From Enterococcus faecium (GTDB lineage Bacteria; Bacillota; Bacilli; Lactobacillales; Enterococcaceae): a DNA stretch of 64,000 nt. Where the stretch lies: the NCBI RefSeq assembly GCF_029023785.1, contig NZ_CP118955.1:2345001-2409000 (forward strand), in the 5' to 3' direction. The notes under the pieces were generated by a model that made no database searches, was not told the origin of the DNA, and worked only from the letters and a program-made list of their open reading frames with translations. Of the stretch, positions 11,227 to 21,339 are shown piece after piece. The translations under genes were made by a program, and so were the position numbers. Every line of letters begins with the position of its first letter. Positions within the stretch are counted from its first letter, which is position 1.

Positions 11227-12822
11227 TCACTTTTTAATTTTTTTATTTAATCGCAGGATTTTCTTACCAAAAGGCAACATTAGCCATTCTCGTACTGTAA
11301 ACAGACGAAGACGAATCACTGCATAAATGAACACAGAAGCCCCGATCCCAACTCCTATCACGCTGACAAAAAAAGCAGTGGAACGATGAGTTACAGGACC
11401 AAATACTATATTCAATACACCATAATACAGCAGCAGTACTACTGTCATACAAAGAAGGCTGAACATCAACTTCCGTCCAAAATGCCGTTCTTTCCAAAAA
11501 GCATTTAGCTCTTTTGTTTCAATTCGAACAAAATACCAAAGCGTCACACCTAATCCTAAAAGGGTAGACAGGCTTGCACCTGCTGTTCCTAATAAACCGG
11601 TCAGAAAAGAAGTAGTCAATCCTTTTACCAATAGTCCCCATCCTGCGCCTTTTAAAGAAGGGCGAAACGAGTTCTTGCTTTGAGCAATACTTTGATAAGC
11701 TTGGATGACTGCAGTGAAAGCAATGGAAAAAACAAATAATACAAGCGCTGCATTTCCCGCATAATCTTTAAACAACGCATAATTGATATAAGGGAGCAGC
11801 AAGGCTAATCCCAAAGACGCAGCTAATGCTAAAGCGGTCGTCAATCTAAGATAGATTTTGGCTGTCTGTAAAAACTGACGATAGATCCGGTTGGTCAAAT
11901 GACGAGTCAACGCAGGCAGGAATGTCGCACTTAATGCAGTGGCAATCACTAAACCTAATTGTACTAAAGGCTGACCTCGATCATAGACCCCTTTTGCTAT
12001 CTTCGCACCGTATTCTGACAGTCCGTAAACTTCCAAAGCATTTTTTACAAAGAAAGAGTCGATCAGCTGGAAAAAGATAAGCAATCCACTATAAATCGAA
12101 ACCAGTCCGCCTTCTACCAGAAAACGCCGGATCAAGGGCTTTGACGGCTGTTTGAACAATGGAAACCGTCGGAAGCTTAACGCTCCTCCATGAATCTTTT
12201 GTTCATAGTAGTGAAGGATCCCATATGCGCATAAACCGCCAAAAACAGCTCCACTCATTGCTGCCGTCCCTGTTTGGTACACCGTCCATCCAAGCTTTCT
12301 AAAAGCAAACGCACTACAGACAATCACAAAAACACGAACGAACTGCTCAACTACTTGAGAAACAGCAGTTGGTTCCATCAAGAATCTTCCTTGGAAATTC
12401 CCTCGATAAAAAGATAGACCAGGCATCAGCAAAAAGGTAAAGGAAACTACTTGGATCAGCGGTTTCAATTGTATGTCTCCCATCATCCAAGCAATCCAGC
12501 TGCTAAATGCAAAGACAAACAACCACAAAAAGACACCTGTCCAAAATACTAAGGGATAAAGATTTTGCAAAGCTTGCTTTCGCTCGAAAGGATTCTTTCT
12601 TTCTGCAACGTACTTTGATATGAACTGCGGAAGACCGGATAAAGCTAAAGTCATTGCTATCCCATAAATTGGATAAACTTGCTGATAAACATAAAAACCT
12701 TCGTCGCCGACTAAGTTTTGGAGGGGAATTCGGTAAAGGGCACTTAATACTTTTGCTATGAAAGAAGCAATCGTCAATACAAATGCTCCTTGCATGACGC
12801 GCCGCATTTCTTTATGATCCAA
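11227..12822 (-). CDS. Polysaccharide/lipid flippase, MOP superfamily (YabM/SpoVB/MurJ-like)
   Basis: Integral membrane protein of 531 residues with about 14 hydrophobic segments. The opening GAFVLTIASFIAKVLSALYR and the central Arg-rich loops are typical of the MATE-like MOP flippases that move lipid-linked saccharides. It holds the position of yabM in B. subtilis, between mfd and the S4 protein. Whether it flips lipid II or another precursor cannot be read from sequence. It lies 14 nt after mfd, in the same operon. Confidence 0.88.
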   Translation of the reverse strand: MDHKEMRRVMQGAFVLTIASFIAKVLSALYRIPLQNLVGDEGFYVYQQVYPIYGIAMTLALSGLPQFISKYVAERKNPFERKQALQNLYPLVFWTGVFLWLFVFAFSSWIAWMMGDIQLKPLIQVVSFTFLLMPGLSFYRGNFQGRFLMEPTAVSQVVEQFVRVFVIVCSAFAFRKLGWTVYQTGTAAMSGAVFGGLCAYGILHYYEQKIHGGALSFRRFPLFKQPSKPLIRRFLVEGGLVSIYSGLLIFFQLIDSFFVKNALEVYGLSEYGAKIAKGVYDRGQPLVQLGLVIATALSATFLPALTRHLTNRIYRQFLQTAKIYLRLTTALALAASLGLALLLPYINYALFKDYAGNAALVLFVFSIAFTAVIQAYQSIAQSKNSFRPSLKGAGWGLLVKGLTTSFLTGLLGTAGASLSTLLGLGVTLWYFVRIETKELNAFWKERHFGRKLMFSLLCMTVVLLLYYGVLNIVFGPVTHRSTAFFVSVIGVGIGASVFIYAVIRLRLFTVREWLMLPFGKKILRLNKKIKK

Positions 12823-12836
12823 ATCATTGCTCCTTC

Positions 12837-15800
12837 CTACGCTGACAGATATTTTTGCTCACGCAACGCTTTGACAAACTTTTGGATTTCCTGAAGCCAT
12901 ACTGCTTCTTCCATTTGGTTGGGGATCGTCAAGCGTATCACCATCTGTTCTTTTTCAACGCCTAGACTGGCTTTTAGTTTTGTCGCTGTCAGTGCTTCGA
13001 ATAACTGTTCCACACTATAGCGTTTTGTTCCAACTTTACTTAGAGTAAAGACTATATGCGCCTCCTGTTTCCTTATCGTTTCTAGGAGCGCTCGATCGCC
13101 ATCCATTTTGATCTGCCCAATTGTCAAGAGATGTGCTACTTCTTCTGGATATTCTCCAAAACGGTCGAGCAGATCATCTTCTAGTTCATCTAGCATTTCT
13201 TGCGAATCAAGTTCACGAATTCGTTTATAGATCTCGATTTTCTGCCGTTGATCTGCCACGTATGTTTCAGGTAGATACGCATCGACACCGAGGTCGATCT
13301 CAACAGTGGTCTTCTCCACTTGACTATTCTTTCCTTGTTTACGAGAAACAGCTTCGCTTAGCATTTGAGAATACATATCGAAACCGACTGCATCAATAAA
13401 TCCATGCTGCTGAGCACCTAAGAGATTACCTGCACCGCGAATGGAAAGATCCCGCATCGCAATCTTGAATCCAGATCCCAGTTCTGTAAAATCTTTGATT
13501 GCCTGAAGACGTTTTTCACTGACTTCGTTAAGGATCTTCTGCTGCTCATACATAAAGTAAGCATATGCGACACGGCTGCTTCTTCCTACCCGCCCTCGCA
13601 ATTGGTATAACGTGGATAATCCCATATAATCAGCGTTCTCAACGAACAACGTATTTGCGTTCGGGATATCTACTCCTGTTTCAATGATGGTTGTAGTGAC
13701 AAGAACATCATATTGACCTTCAATAAATTCAAAAAGCGTATTTTCTAATTGCGCCTCTGTCATTTGCCCATGAGCATAACCGATCCGTGCTTCCGGAACG
13801 AGTTCTTGGATTTCTTCTACTTTTTGTTCGATCGTTTCTACCCGATTATATAAATAGAATACTTGTCCACCTCGTCCCATTTCTCGATGGATTGCTTCGC
13901 GAATAGCCCCAGGATTTTTTTCCATAACATACGTTTGGATCGGATAACGATTCGCAGGCGGTGTTTCGATTACTGAAAGATCCCGCACGCCTAACATCGA
14001 CATATGCAAAGTTCTCGGAATCGGTGTTGCAGTCAGAGTCAAAACATCCACTTGTGCACGTAACTGTTTCAATCGTTCCTTATGTTTTACACCAAAACGT
14101 TGTTCTTCGTCAATGATCAGTAGACCCAAATCGCTAAATTCAATATCTTTTGACAAAATTCGGTGGGTTCCTACAACAATATCAACTTGACCTGTACGCA
14201 GTTGTTCGATGGTTTCTTTTTGTTGCTTTCTTGTTCTGAAACGACTTAATAGCCCGATATTTACGGGGAAACCTTCAAATCTTTCCAGCATCGTTTCATA
14301 GTGCTGCTGTGCCAAGATCGTTGTTGGAACTAAAAAGGCTACTTGTTTGCTTTCCTTTATCGCTTTAAAGGCCGCTCGAAGCGCTACTTCTGTTTTCCCA
14401 TAACCAACATCACCTACGAGTAGTCGATCCATTGGTTTTTCTTTTTCCATATCCCGTTTGATCTCCGCTGCACTTCTCAACTGGTCATCAGTTTCAGAGT
14501 AGGGGAAGGCATTTTCGAATTCTTTTTGGTAGGCGTCATCAGGTCCAAAAGCATATCCTTTTTCTGACTCTCTTGCGGCATATAATTTGATTAGATCGTC
14601 AGCGATATCCTCGATTTTTGAAGAGACTTTTCGCTTGGTTTTCGTCCATTCACTTCCGCCTAGCTTATTGATGCGAGGCGCTTTGGCTTCAGAGGCGACA
14701 TATTTTTGGATCAGATTCAGTTGAGTAACAGGAATAAACAGTTTGTCGTCGTTTTGATACAAAATAGTCATATAGTCTTGGTGAACGCCATCTACTTCTA
14801 GCGTTTCCATCCCAATGTATTTCCCGATACCATGATTGGCATGGACAACGTAATCTCCTGCTTTTAACTCATTATAGCTTTTCAATCGCTCTGCGTTTGT
14901 TACTGTTTGACGTCTCGTTTGTTTTTTCGTCGTTTTTTGGAAAATTTCTTTTTCTGTGATAGCTACTATTTTTTCTTGAGGAAGTTCAAAACCAGCCTGC
15001 AAAGCTCCTTCAACTAATTGTACCTGTCCTCTGATCAATGCATTTTTTTCTGTTTCTACTACTAATATGTCTTCATCTCGAAGCATTTGTTCTGCTTTGC
15101 GTATTCTGTCCTTTGTCGGAATAAAGATCACAACAGTCTGTTTTTGCTTGCGCCAACGGTCCATTTCTGTTTTCAGCAATGGCATTTGTCCGAAGAACTG
15201 TTGCATCGTCCGATATTGAAAATTATGGATTGCTTGGAAACGAAGATTTCCCATCCCTTTTTGGAAGAGTGAGAAAAAGGTTGTGGTGAACTTTTCCTTC
15301 TGCACGATTTTTTGTATATCTGCTGAAAATGTCTGCTCAGAAAACACCCGCAATTCGCTGATTTTTTGAGTCTGCCATTCTGCCGCTTCCCTTTCGATTT
15401 CCCGATTTGTTTCCATGATTCGCTGATAATCATCAACGACTAGTAAACTATTTGAAGGGAAATAATCCAAGATCGTCACAGATTCTTGGTAAAGAAGATC
15501 TGAGTAGAATTTTGCTTCTTCTGTCGGGACACCTGCTTGCCAGCTTGAAGTCAGCTGACCGAAGTAATCTTGCAAAAACTCGCGGTCTGCTTCTTCTGTG
15601 GTCGCAGCAAGCCGTTTTTCTAGCATTTTTTGCATTTGCTCTATTCCATGTTCTAGATCCTCTGGTCCGTAGACTTGTTCACTCGTTGGGGAAACCCAGA
15701 TTTCTTCCGTTTTTTCGATTGAGCGTTGTGTTTCTGCTTCAAAATACCGCATAGAATCTATCTCTACATCAAATAGTTCTACACGAACAGGATAGGTTGT

Positions 15801-16358
15801 CGTTAACGGGTAAATATCGATAATGCTTCCTCGAATACTGAATTCTCCCGGTTTTGCGACCATCTCTTCTCGTACATAGCCCATCAAAGTCAATTGGCGA
15901 GGAAGATTTTCCACGTCTATCTCATCACCAATATGCCAATTCAATTGCGCCTGTAGCCAAGTTTTCTTATTCGGCAGTCGTTTGTGCAAAGATGCGACTG
16001 GCAACAAATAGATACCTGCTTTTTTTTCTTGAAGTGCGTTAAGCGTTGCAACTCTCTCGCCTCGCGCTTCTGGAGAAGAAAAGGCCATTTCAGCAGAAAG
16101 CACTTCATCCACTGGAAATAAATGGATCTGATCTTGCGGAATCACATGTTGCAGATCTTCTGCTAACTGATTCGCATAATACAAATTTGGCATCAGAATA
16201 ATCATGTTTTTATTTGTTTTCTTAAACGCTCGAGCAAATAGAAGTGTTTTCGCTGAGCCCGCTAATCCTGTGATTAGTTGTCTAGGCATTTTTTCTTCTA
16301 AATTGCTGACCCATTCTTTTACTTGCGGATCTTTTCCGACTAATTGAATAATATCCAT
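12837..16358 (-). CDS. mfd: Transcription-repair coupling factor
   Basis: ATP-dependent translocase that removes RNA polymerase stalled at DNA damage and recruits UvrA. 1173 residues, full length. Seen: a UvrB-like N-terminal part, a CarD-like RNA-polymerase-binding domain (KAGDYVVHANHGIGKYIG), Walker A GDVGYGKTEVAL, DEEQRFG, the helicase motif TATPIPRTL, and the TRG-like C-terminal motor. Shine-Dalgarno AAGGAGGAAAAG precedes the ATG. It follows pth by 16 nt, the conserved Firmicutes order. Confidence 0.97.
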   Translation of the reverse strand: MDIIQLVGKDPQVKEWVSNLEEKMPRQLITGLAGSAKTLLFARAFKKTNKNMIILMPNLYYANQLAEDLQHVIPQDQIHLFPVDEVLSAEMAFSSPEARGERVATLNALQEKKAGIYLLPVASLHKRLPNKKTWLQAQLNWHIGDEIDVENLPRQLTLMGYVREEMVAKPGEFSIRGSIIDIYPLTTTYPVRVELFDVEIDSMRYFEAETQRSIEKTEEIWVSPTSEQVYGPEDLEHGIEQMQKMLEKRLAATTEEADREFLQDYFGQLTSSWQAGVPTEEAKFYSDLLYQESVTILDYFPSNSLLVVDDYQRIMETNREIEREAAEWQTQKISELRVFSEQTFSADIQKIVQKEKFTTTFFSLFQKGMGNLRFQAIHNFQYRTMQQFFGQMPLLKTEMDRWRKQKQTVVIFIPTKDRIRKAEQMLRDEDILVVETEKNALIRGQVQLVEGALQAGFELPQEKIVAITEKEIFQKTTKKQTRRQTVTNAERLKSYNELKAGDYVVHANHGIGKYIGMETLEVDGVHQDYMTILYQNDDKLFIPVTQLNLIQKYVASEAKAPRINKLGGSEWTKTKRKVSSKIEDIADDLIKLYAARESEKGYAFGPDDAYQKEFENAFPYSETDDQLRSAAEIKRDMEKEKPMDRLLVGDVGYGKTEVALRAAFKAIKESKQVAFLVPTTILAQQHYETMLERFEGFPVNIGLLSRFRTRKQQKETIEQLRTGQVDIVVGTHRILSKDIEFSDLGLLIIDEEQRFGVKHKERLKQLRAQVDVLTLTATPIPRTLHMSMLGVRDLSVIETPPANRYPIQTYVMEKNPGAIREAIHREMGRGGQVFYLYNRVETIEQKVEEIQELVPEARIGYAHGQMTEAQLENTLFEFIEGQYDVLVTTTIIETGVDIPNANTLFVENADYMGLSTLYQLRGRVGRSSRVAYAYFMYEQQKILNEVSEKRLQAIKDFTELGSGFKIAMRDLSIRGAGNLLGAQQHGFIDAVGFDMYSQMLSEAVSRKQGKNSQVEKTTVEIDLGVDAYLPETYVADQRQKIEIYKRIRELDSQEMLDELEDDLLDRFGEYPEEVAHLLTIGQIKMDGDRALLETIRKQEAHIVFTLSKVGTKRYSVEQLFEALTATKLKASLGVEKEQMVIRLTIPNQMEEAVWLQEIQKFVKALREQKYLSA

Positions 16359-16374
16359 TCCTTTTCCTCCTTCC

Positions 16375-16935
16375 TCAATTGAATCGATTCATCGCATCCA
16401 CGAACGAATGCCCTTCTATGAGATATTCGACTGCTTTAACAGATTGACACATGCTTTCTTCTATCAAAGGCTGATTTTCTTTGCTGAAAGGACTAAGCAC
16501 ATGCTGGACTACTGTTTTTTTCCCTTCTGGCCTGCCGATTCCCACCTTGATTCGATCAAAGACATTCGTATTCAAATGGGAAATAATACTTTTGATACCG
16601 TTATGCCCGCCGGCACTTCCCTTTTGACGGAGCCGGATTTTTCCCACTGCCAGATCCAAATCATCGTAGATTACGACTAATTCCTCTGGATAAATCCCAA
16701 AATAAGTCATTAGTGGGCCGACTGCACGACCAGATTCATTCATGAATGTTTGTGGTTTGACTAAAAGGATCTTTTCTCCATTATGAAAAAATTCGGCAAC
16801 TTCTGCTTCGAACGGATTTTTTTTGAAAGTAGCTTGATGCTCGCGTGCAATTTTATCCACGACCATAAAGCCGATATTGTGTTTTGTATATTGGTATTTG
16901 GTACCTGGGTTTCCTAACCCGACGATCATTTTCAT
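16375..16935 (-). CDS. pth: Peptidyl-tRNA hydrolase
   Basis: Releases peptides from prematurely dropped peptidyl-tRNA. 186 residues from the chosen start: MKMIVGLGNPG opening, catalytic His19 in TKHNIGF, QTFMNESGRAV, and YDDLDL with the conserved Asp. The frame extends 11 codons further up, but the ATG at 16933-16935 has AGGTGG 9 nt upstream and begins at the conserved N-terminus. First gene of pth-mfd-flippase-rqcP. It is preceded by a structured leader and an extended -10 promoter. Confidence 0.95.
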   Translation of the reverse strand: MKMIVGLGNPGTKYQYTKHNIGFMVVDKIAREHQATFKKNPFEAEVAEFFHNGEKILLVKPQTFMNESGRAVGPLMTYFGIYPEELVVIYDDLDLAVGKIRLRQKGSAGGHNGIKSIISHLNTNVFDRIKVGIGRPEGKKTVVQHVLSPFSKENQPLIEESMCQSVKAVEYLIEGHSFVDAMNRFN

Positions 16936-16952
16936 TTTTGTTTTCCACCTAA

Positions 16953-17008
16953 TTCTAAAAAGCAGCACAAAAGGCTGGACTGCTAATTAGCGGTCCAGTC
17001 CATCGAGC
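16953..17008 (-). promoter_or_regulatory. Structured leader of the pth-mfd transcript
   Basis: Near-perfect 24-bp palindrome at 16975-16998 (arms CTGGAC...GTCCAG around GCTAATTAGC). On the minus strand its 3' arm overlaps a second possible hairpin (AGCAG paired with CTGCT) that is followed by five T. The two folds are mutually exclusive, as in an attenuator. No T-box or other known riboswitch motif was seen. The function is inferred only from the possible folds. Confidence 0.4.
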
Positions 17009-17037
17009 TTTTTTCTTTTTTATACTTGTCAATGCAT

Positions 17038-17046
17038 AGTATAACA
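17038..17046 (-). promoter_or_regulatory. Extended -10 promoter of pth-mfd
   Basis: On the minus strand, TGTTATACT (TG, one base, then TATACT at 17038-17043). The -35 is poor. It would give a leader of about 95 nt carrying the palindrome. Confidence 0.55.
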
Positions 17047-17158
17047 CAAAACAAGGCGTTTCGGCTAAAAGAGAATCGTTAATAAATGATAAAGAAATTA
17101 AAAATTTCTTCAAAGTTTAATGAAATAATTGATATATAAAAATAGTGAAATAACGCAC

Positions 17159-17174
17159 ATGTAAGCTTTTACAT
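17159..17174 (+). promoter_or_regulatory. cre-like CcpA site upstream of ldh
   Basis: ATGTAAGCTTTTACAT matches the catabolite-responsive element consensus (WTGNAARCGNWWWCAW) at all but one position, the central G. It directly abuts a TATAAT (17174-17179). ldh control by sugar supply through CcpA is known in related bacteria; the site here is a sequence match only. Confidence 0.5.
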
Positions 17175-17202
17175 ATAATACAACCTTGTTATCTGTTATA
17201 TT
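17174..17202 (+). promoter_or_regulatory. Candidate ldh promoter region
   Basis: Two possible -10 elements: TATAAT (17174-17179) and an extended TGTTATATT (17194-17202). Neither has a clear -35. They would give untranslated leaders of roughly 80-105 nt. The rest of the 17044-17287 gap is A/T rich with no open frame. Confidence 0.4.
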
Positions 17203-17287
17203 TTATAGCCAAATAGCGTGACATGGGGCTTGAGAAATGTTAGCATAAGCATGGGAAAAAACAAATCAATGGAAGGATTGATACTAA

Positions 17288-18262
<975 letters not shown>

Positions 18263-18274
18263 TCTTTGAACATG

Positions 18275-18309
18275 ACGGAAAACATCTATTCGGTGTTTTC
18301 CGTTTTTTT
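18275..18309 (+). terminator. Terminator after ldh
   Basis: Arms ACGGAAAACA (18275-18284) and TGTTTTCCGT (18294-18303) followed by seven T. It begins 13 bp after the stop codon. Confidence 0.92.
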
Positions 18310-18359
18310 ATTTTATCACCCTTATGGTTTCTAAATTTTTTCATAAAGTAGAGATAACC

Positions 18360-18389
18360 TTCGTCTTTTCCTCTAAATTATGCTATCAT
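18360..18389 (+). promoter_or_regulatory. Promoter of the L,D-transpeptidase gene
   Basis: Extended -10 TGCTATCAT (18381-18389) with a weak -35-like TTCGTC at 18 nt. It lies about 45 nt before the start codon. Confidence 0.55.
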
Positions 18390-18431
18390 GAGACCGTTCC
18401 ACCCTAAACTTTTACTTAAGGAGTTGTCGAT

Positions 18432-19832
18432 ATGACAAGATCTTCGCATCGAAAAAAATCGAAACATGTTGCTTTGCTTTCAGTTCTTGGTGTTCTCTTA
18501 GTGCTGATCAGCTTTTATACCTATCGCAGTACATACTACACAAAGCATTTTTTGCCGAATACAGAAATAAATGGAATAAATGTCAGCAATCTAACAGTCG
18601 AAAAAGCAAATGAAAAATTAAAAGAAGCTTATTCTGATAAAAAACTGGCTATTAAAGAAGATGGAAAAGTCTGGCAGGAAGTACCAAAATCCGAGCTCGG
18701 CTACAAAGATGATTTCACTTCGGAGCTTTCTCCGATCCTAAATGAACAAAACGGATGGACTTGGGGAATGACTTATGTCTCAGCGGCAGAAAAACAAGAA
18801 ATAGATCCTGTCAGTCAAAACCACCAAAAACTAGACACTACCGTTCAGACATTGACAACTAAGCTGACTGATTTGAACAAAGACCGGACACCTACTACTG
18901 ATGCAACGATCGAAAAAGCAGGTGACTCTTTCGTTATCAAGCCTGAAGTCAATGGAAATACGATCGACGTCGATGCTGCGGTCAAACAATTAAAAAGTGC
19001 GGTAAACTCTGGTAAAGATACAATTGAATTGACTGAATTCAAAGAAAAACCAAAAGTAACATCTGAAGACAGCTCACTGAAAGAACAACTCGCATCCATG
19101 AATGCTATCGCAAATGTAAAAGCTACTTACAGTATAAACGGTGAGACTTTCCAGATCCCATCAAGTGATATTATGAGTTGGCTGACCTACAATGATGGAA
19201 AAGTCGATTTAGATACGGAACAAGTACGTCAATATGTAACAGATTTAGGCACAAAGTATAACACAAGTACGAATGACACAAAATTTAAAAGTACAAAAAG
19301 AGGAGAAGTTACGGTCCCAGTTGGCACTTACAGTTGGACGATCCAAACAGACAGTGAGACAGAAGCATTGAAAAAAGCGATTCTGGCAGGCCAAGATTTT
19401 ACTCGTTCACCCATTGTGCAAGGTGGCACAACCGCTGATCATCCATTGATCGAAGATACGTATATCGAAGTTGATCTGGAGAACCAGCATATGTGGTATT
19501 ACAAAGACGGAAAAGTGGCCCTTGAAACAGATATCGTTTCCGGAAAGCCAACTACACCTACACCTGCTGGAGTCTTCTATGTTTGGAATAAAGAAGAAGA
19601 TGCAACTTTAAAAGGAACAAATGACGATGGAACACCTTACGAGAGTCCGGTAAACTACTGGATGCCGATTGACTGGACAGGTGTTGGTATCCACGATTCA
19701 GACTGGCAACCTGAATACGGTGGAGACTTATGGAAAACCCGCGGTTCACACGGCTGCATCAACACCCCACCAAGTGTAATGAAGGAATTATTCGGGATGG
19801 TCGAAAAAGGAACGCCTGTATTGGTCTTCTAA
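18432..19832 (+). CDS. L,D-transpeptidase (Ldtfm type, YkuD domain)
   Basis: Cross-links peptidoglycan through 3-to-3 bonds using tetrapeptide donors. In E. faecium this enzyme (Ldtfm) can bypass D,D-transpeptidases and so give beta-lactam resistance when tetrapeptides are supplied. Seen: a basic N-terminus and one TM (about 13-30), two tandem VanW/PG-binding-4-like extracellular modules, then the YkuD catalytic domain (about 341-466) with the signature SHGCINTPP and Cys442. The 466-residue length and Cys442 agree with the published Ldtfm. Monocistronic, with its own promoter and a shared terminator. Confidence 0.96.
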   Translation: MTRSSHRKKSKHVALLSVLGVLLVLISFYTYRSTYYTKHFLPNTEINGINVSNLTVEKANEKLKEAYSDKKLAIKEDGKVWQEVPKSELGYKDDFTSELSPILNEQNGWTWGMTYVSAAEKQEIDPVSQNHQKLDTTVQTLTTKLTDLNKDRTPTTDATIEKAGDSFVIKPEVNGNTIDVDAAVKQLKSAVNSGKDTIELTEFKEKPKVTSEDSSLKEQLASMNAIANVKATYSINGETFQIPSSDIMSWLTYNDGKVDLDTEQVRQYVTDLGTKYNTSTNDTKFKSTKRGEVTVPVGTYSWTIQTDSETEALKKAILAGQDFTRSPIVQGGTTADHPLIEDTYIEVDLENQHMWYYKDGKVALETDIVSGKPTTPTPAGVFYVWNKEEDATLKGTNDDGTPYESPVNYWMPIDWTGVGIHDSDWQPEYGGDLWKTRGSHGCINTPPSVMKELFGMVEKGTPVLVF

Positions 19833-19845
19833 CAAAAATAATATA

Positions 19846-19890
19846 TAAAAAGAAAGCACCCGTACGATTGGTACAGGTGCTTTCTTTTTA
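19846..19890. terminator. Bidirectional terminator between ldt and yebC
   Basis: Long stem (AAAGAAAGCACC with GGTGCTTTCTTT, plus inner CGTAC/GTAC) flanked by A and T runs on both sides. It serves the two convergent genes. Confidence 0.9.
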
Positions 19891-19909
19891 TTATCTAACA
19901 ATGTGCTAC

Positions 19910-20632
19910 TTACATTTCAGCAGCAGTAAAGACTTCTGAAACATCATCATCGTCTTCTAGCTTATCTACTAGACGTTCCAATTGCTCTTTTTGTTCCTCA
20001 TTTAAATCAATCGTCGTTTGTGGAATCATCGTCAATTCTGCTTGCGCCAAAGTGAACTCTTTTTCCAACTCATCTCGTACAGCAGCAAAATCTTCTGGTG
20101 CAGTATAAATCTCGAATACTTCAGGAGAAGTTTGCAGATCTTCTGCCCCCGCCTCTAATACATCCTCAAACATCGTCTCTTCATCAACAGTCAACCCATC
20201 GCGTTCAATAGCGATATATCCTTTGCGGTCAAACAAGTAACTGACTGAACCCGTTTCTCCCAGTGATCCACCGTTTCGAGTAAAAGCTACTCGGACATTT
20301 GTCGCTGTCCGATTACGGTTATCTGTCAATGCATGGACTAAGATTCCTACTCCACCCGGACCATATCCTTCATACGTGATTTCATCGTAATTCGTTTCAT
20401 CTACGGCACTCGTAGCCTTTTTAATCGCCCGTTCCACATTGTCGTTAGGCATATTTGCAGCTTTTGCTTTGTCCACAACAAGCCGCAAAGCTGGATTCAT
20501 AGATGGATCAGGACCGCCTGCTTTAGCTGCCATATAAATTTCACGAGAAAGTTTCTGAAAGACTTTCCCTCGTTTTGCATCTTGGGCATTTTTTCTTCCT
20601 TGGATATTATGCCATTTACTATGTCCTGACAT
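19910..20632 (-). CDS. yebC: YebC/PmpR family protein
   Basis: DNA-binding regulator family; some members have recently been linked to translation of difficult peptide motifs. 240 residues: opening [22 protein letters not shown], then [19 protein letters not shown] and [11 protein letters not shown], both family signatures. The frame extends 11 codons further up, but the ATG at 20630-20632 has AAGGGAGGAAAA in front and begins at the conserved N-terminus. It is convergent with ldt and has its own promoter. Confidence 0.93.
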   Translation of the reverse strand: MSGHSKWHNIQGRKNAQDAKRGKVFQKLSREIYMAAKAGGPDPSMNPALRLVVDKAKAANMPNDNVERAIKKATSAVDETNYDEITYEGYGPGGVGILVHALTDNRNRTATNVRVAFTRNGGSLGETGSVSYLFDRKGYIAIERDGLTVDEETMFEDVLEAGAEDLQTSPEVFEIYTAPEDFAAVRDELEKEFTLAQAELTMIPQTTIDLNEEQKEQLERLVDKLEDDDDVSEVFTAAEM

Positions 20633-20669
20633 GATTTTTCCTCCCTTGTTCTTTTGAGAATACACTTCT

Positions 20670-20697
20670 ATTCTAGTACTATTTCACAAAAAAACAA
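20670..20697 (-). promoter_or_regulatory. Possible promoter of yebC
   Basis: On the minus strand: -35 TTGTTT (20692-20697), 16-nt spacer, -10 TAGAAT (20670-20675). Confidence 0.45.
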
Positions 20698-20710
20698 AGC
20701 CACAGCCAAT

Positions 20711-21217
20711 CTATAAACGCTTCTTGAATGCCGCAAAAAGCACACATAATATCACAGCAGTCAGAGCACCGATCGAATCCAACATGACATCTTGGAACAT
20801 AGGTGTTCGTCCACCGGTCATCATCTGATGGAATTCGTCCAAACCTGCGTACCCTGTTGCTGAAAGCCAAGCAAGGATCGCTGTCAGCCACCAAATTTTT
20901 AGCTTGGGGAAAACACCTAAAAACAAGCTGCCTCCCAAAATAAAATAGGTACCGAAATGTGCGCCCTTCCTTAAAAAGAACTCTAAAAATTTGGCGTAGC
21001 CCAGATGGTTGATACTCACCATACTTCCACCATAATTAAAACGTATACCCGCTAATGTGTCTTTAAATGGCTGATTAGGCAGCCAGCTTTCTAATCGCGA
21101 AACTTGTGATTGCTGTCCGTAAGTTTGAGAAGAACTGTAAAATAAGATTATAACGACTATCAGTGCGATTACTAAATAAATATTTCCGTTTTTCATTTGT
21201 TTTTTTGAAGAATTCAT
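20711..21217 (-). CDS. VanZ-like family membrane protein
   Basis: 168 residues with about four hydrophobic segments (near 13-31, 83-102, 110-126, 148-166) and the VanZ-like core (FLEFFLRKGAHFGTYFILG and AGLDEFHQ..GRTPMFQDVMLDSIG). VanZ itself gives low teicoplanin resistance. Chromosomal paralogues such as this are common and their role is unknown, so the name describes the fold, not a resistance phenotype. Shine-Dalgarno AGAGGTGAC precedes the ATG. It is divergent from the pepF-like gene. Confidence 0.85.
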   Translation of the reverse strand: MNSSKKQMKNGNIYLVIALIVVIILFYSSSQTYGQQSQVSRLESWLPNQPFKDTLAGIRFNYGGSMVSINHLGYAKFLEFFLRKGAHFGTYFILGGSLFLGVFPKLKIWWLTAILAWLSATGYAGLDEFHQMMTGGRTPMFQDVMLDSIGALTAVILCVLFAAFKKRL

Positions 21218-21235
21218 AAGTCACCTCTGTATTTT

Positions 21236-21264
21236 ATCTTAGACTTTTTTTGAAGAAACAACAA
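21236..21264 (-). promoter_or_regulatory. Promoter of the VanZ-like gene
   Basis: On the minus strand: -35 TTGTTG (21259-21264), 17-nt spacer, -10 TAAGAT (21236-21241). Confidence 0.5.
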
Positions 21265-21296
21265 TCATTTTCATAGAGACTTCTTCCATAAAAAAG

Positions 21297-21305
21297 TGCT
21301 ATACT
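21297..21305 (+). promoter_or_regulatory. Extended -10 promoter of the pepF-like gene
   Basis: TGCTATACT (TG, one base, then TATACT at 21300-21305), 35 nt before the start codon. No convincing -35. Confidence 0.5.
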
Positions 21306-21339
21306 TAATTTTGTATTACAATATGAAGGGAGTTTTTTC

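Noticed and set aside
16953-17008. T-box riboswitch before pth
   Set aside because: The T-box core and specifier architecture are absent; only a palindrome and a small alternative hairpin are present.
18360-20000. Prophage, insertion sequence or transposase genes anywhere in the window
   Set aside because: No transposase, integrase or terminal inverted repeats of an insertion sequence were found on either strand; the hairpin arrays are the only mobile-looking sequence.
20711-21217. Glycopeptide resistance gene vanZ
   Set aside because: Only fold-level similarity and no van cluster nearby; treated as a VanZ-like chromosomal gene of unknown role.
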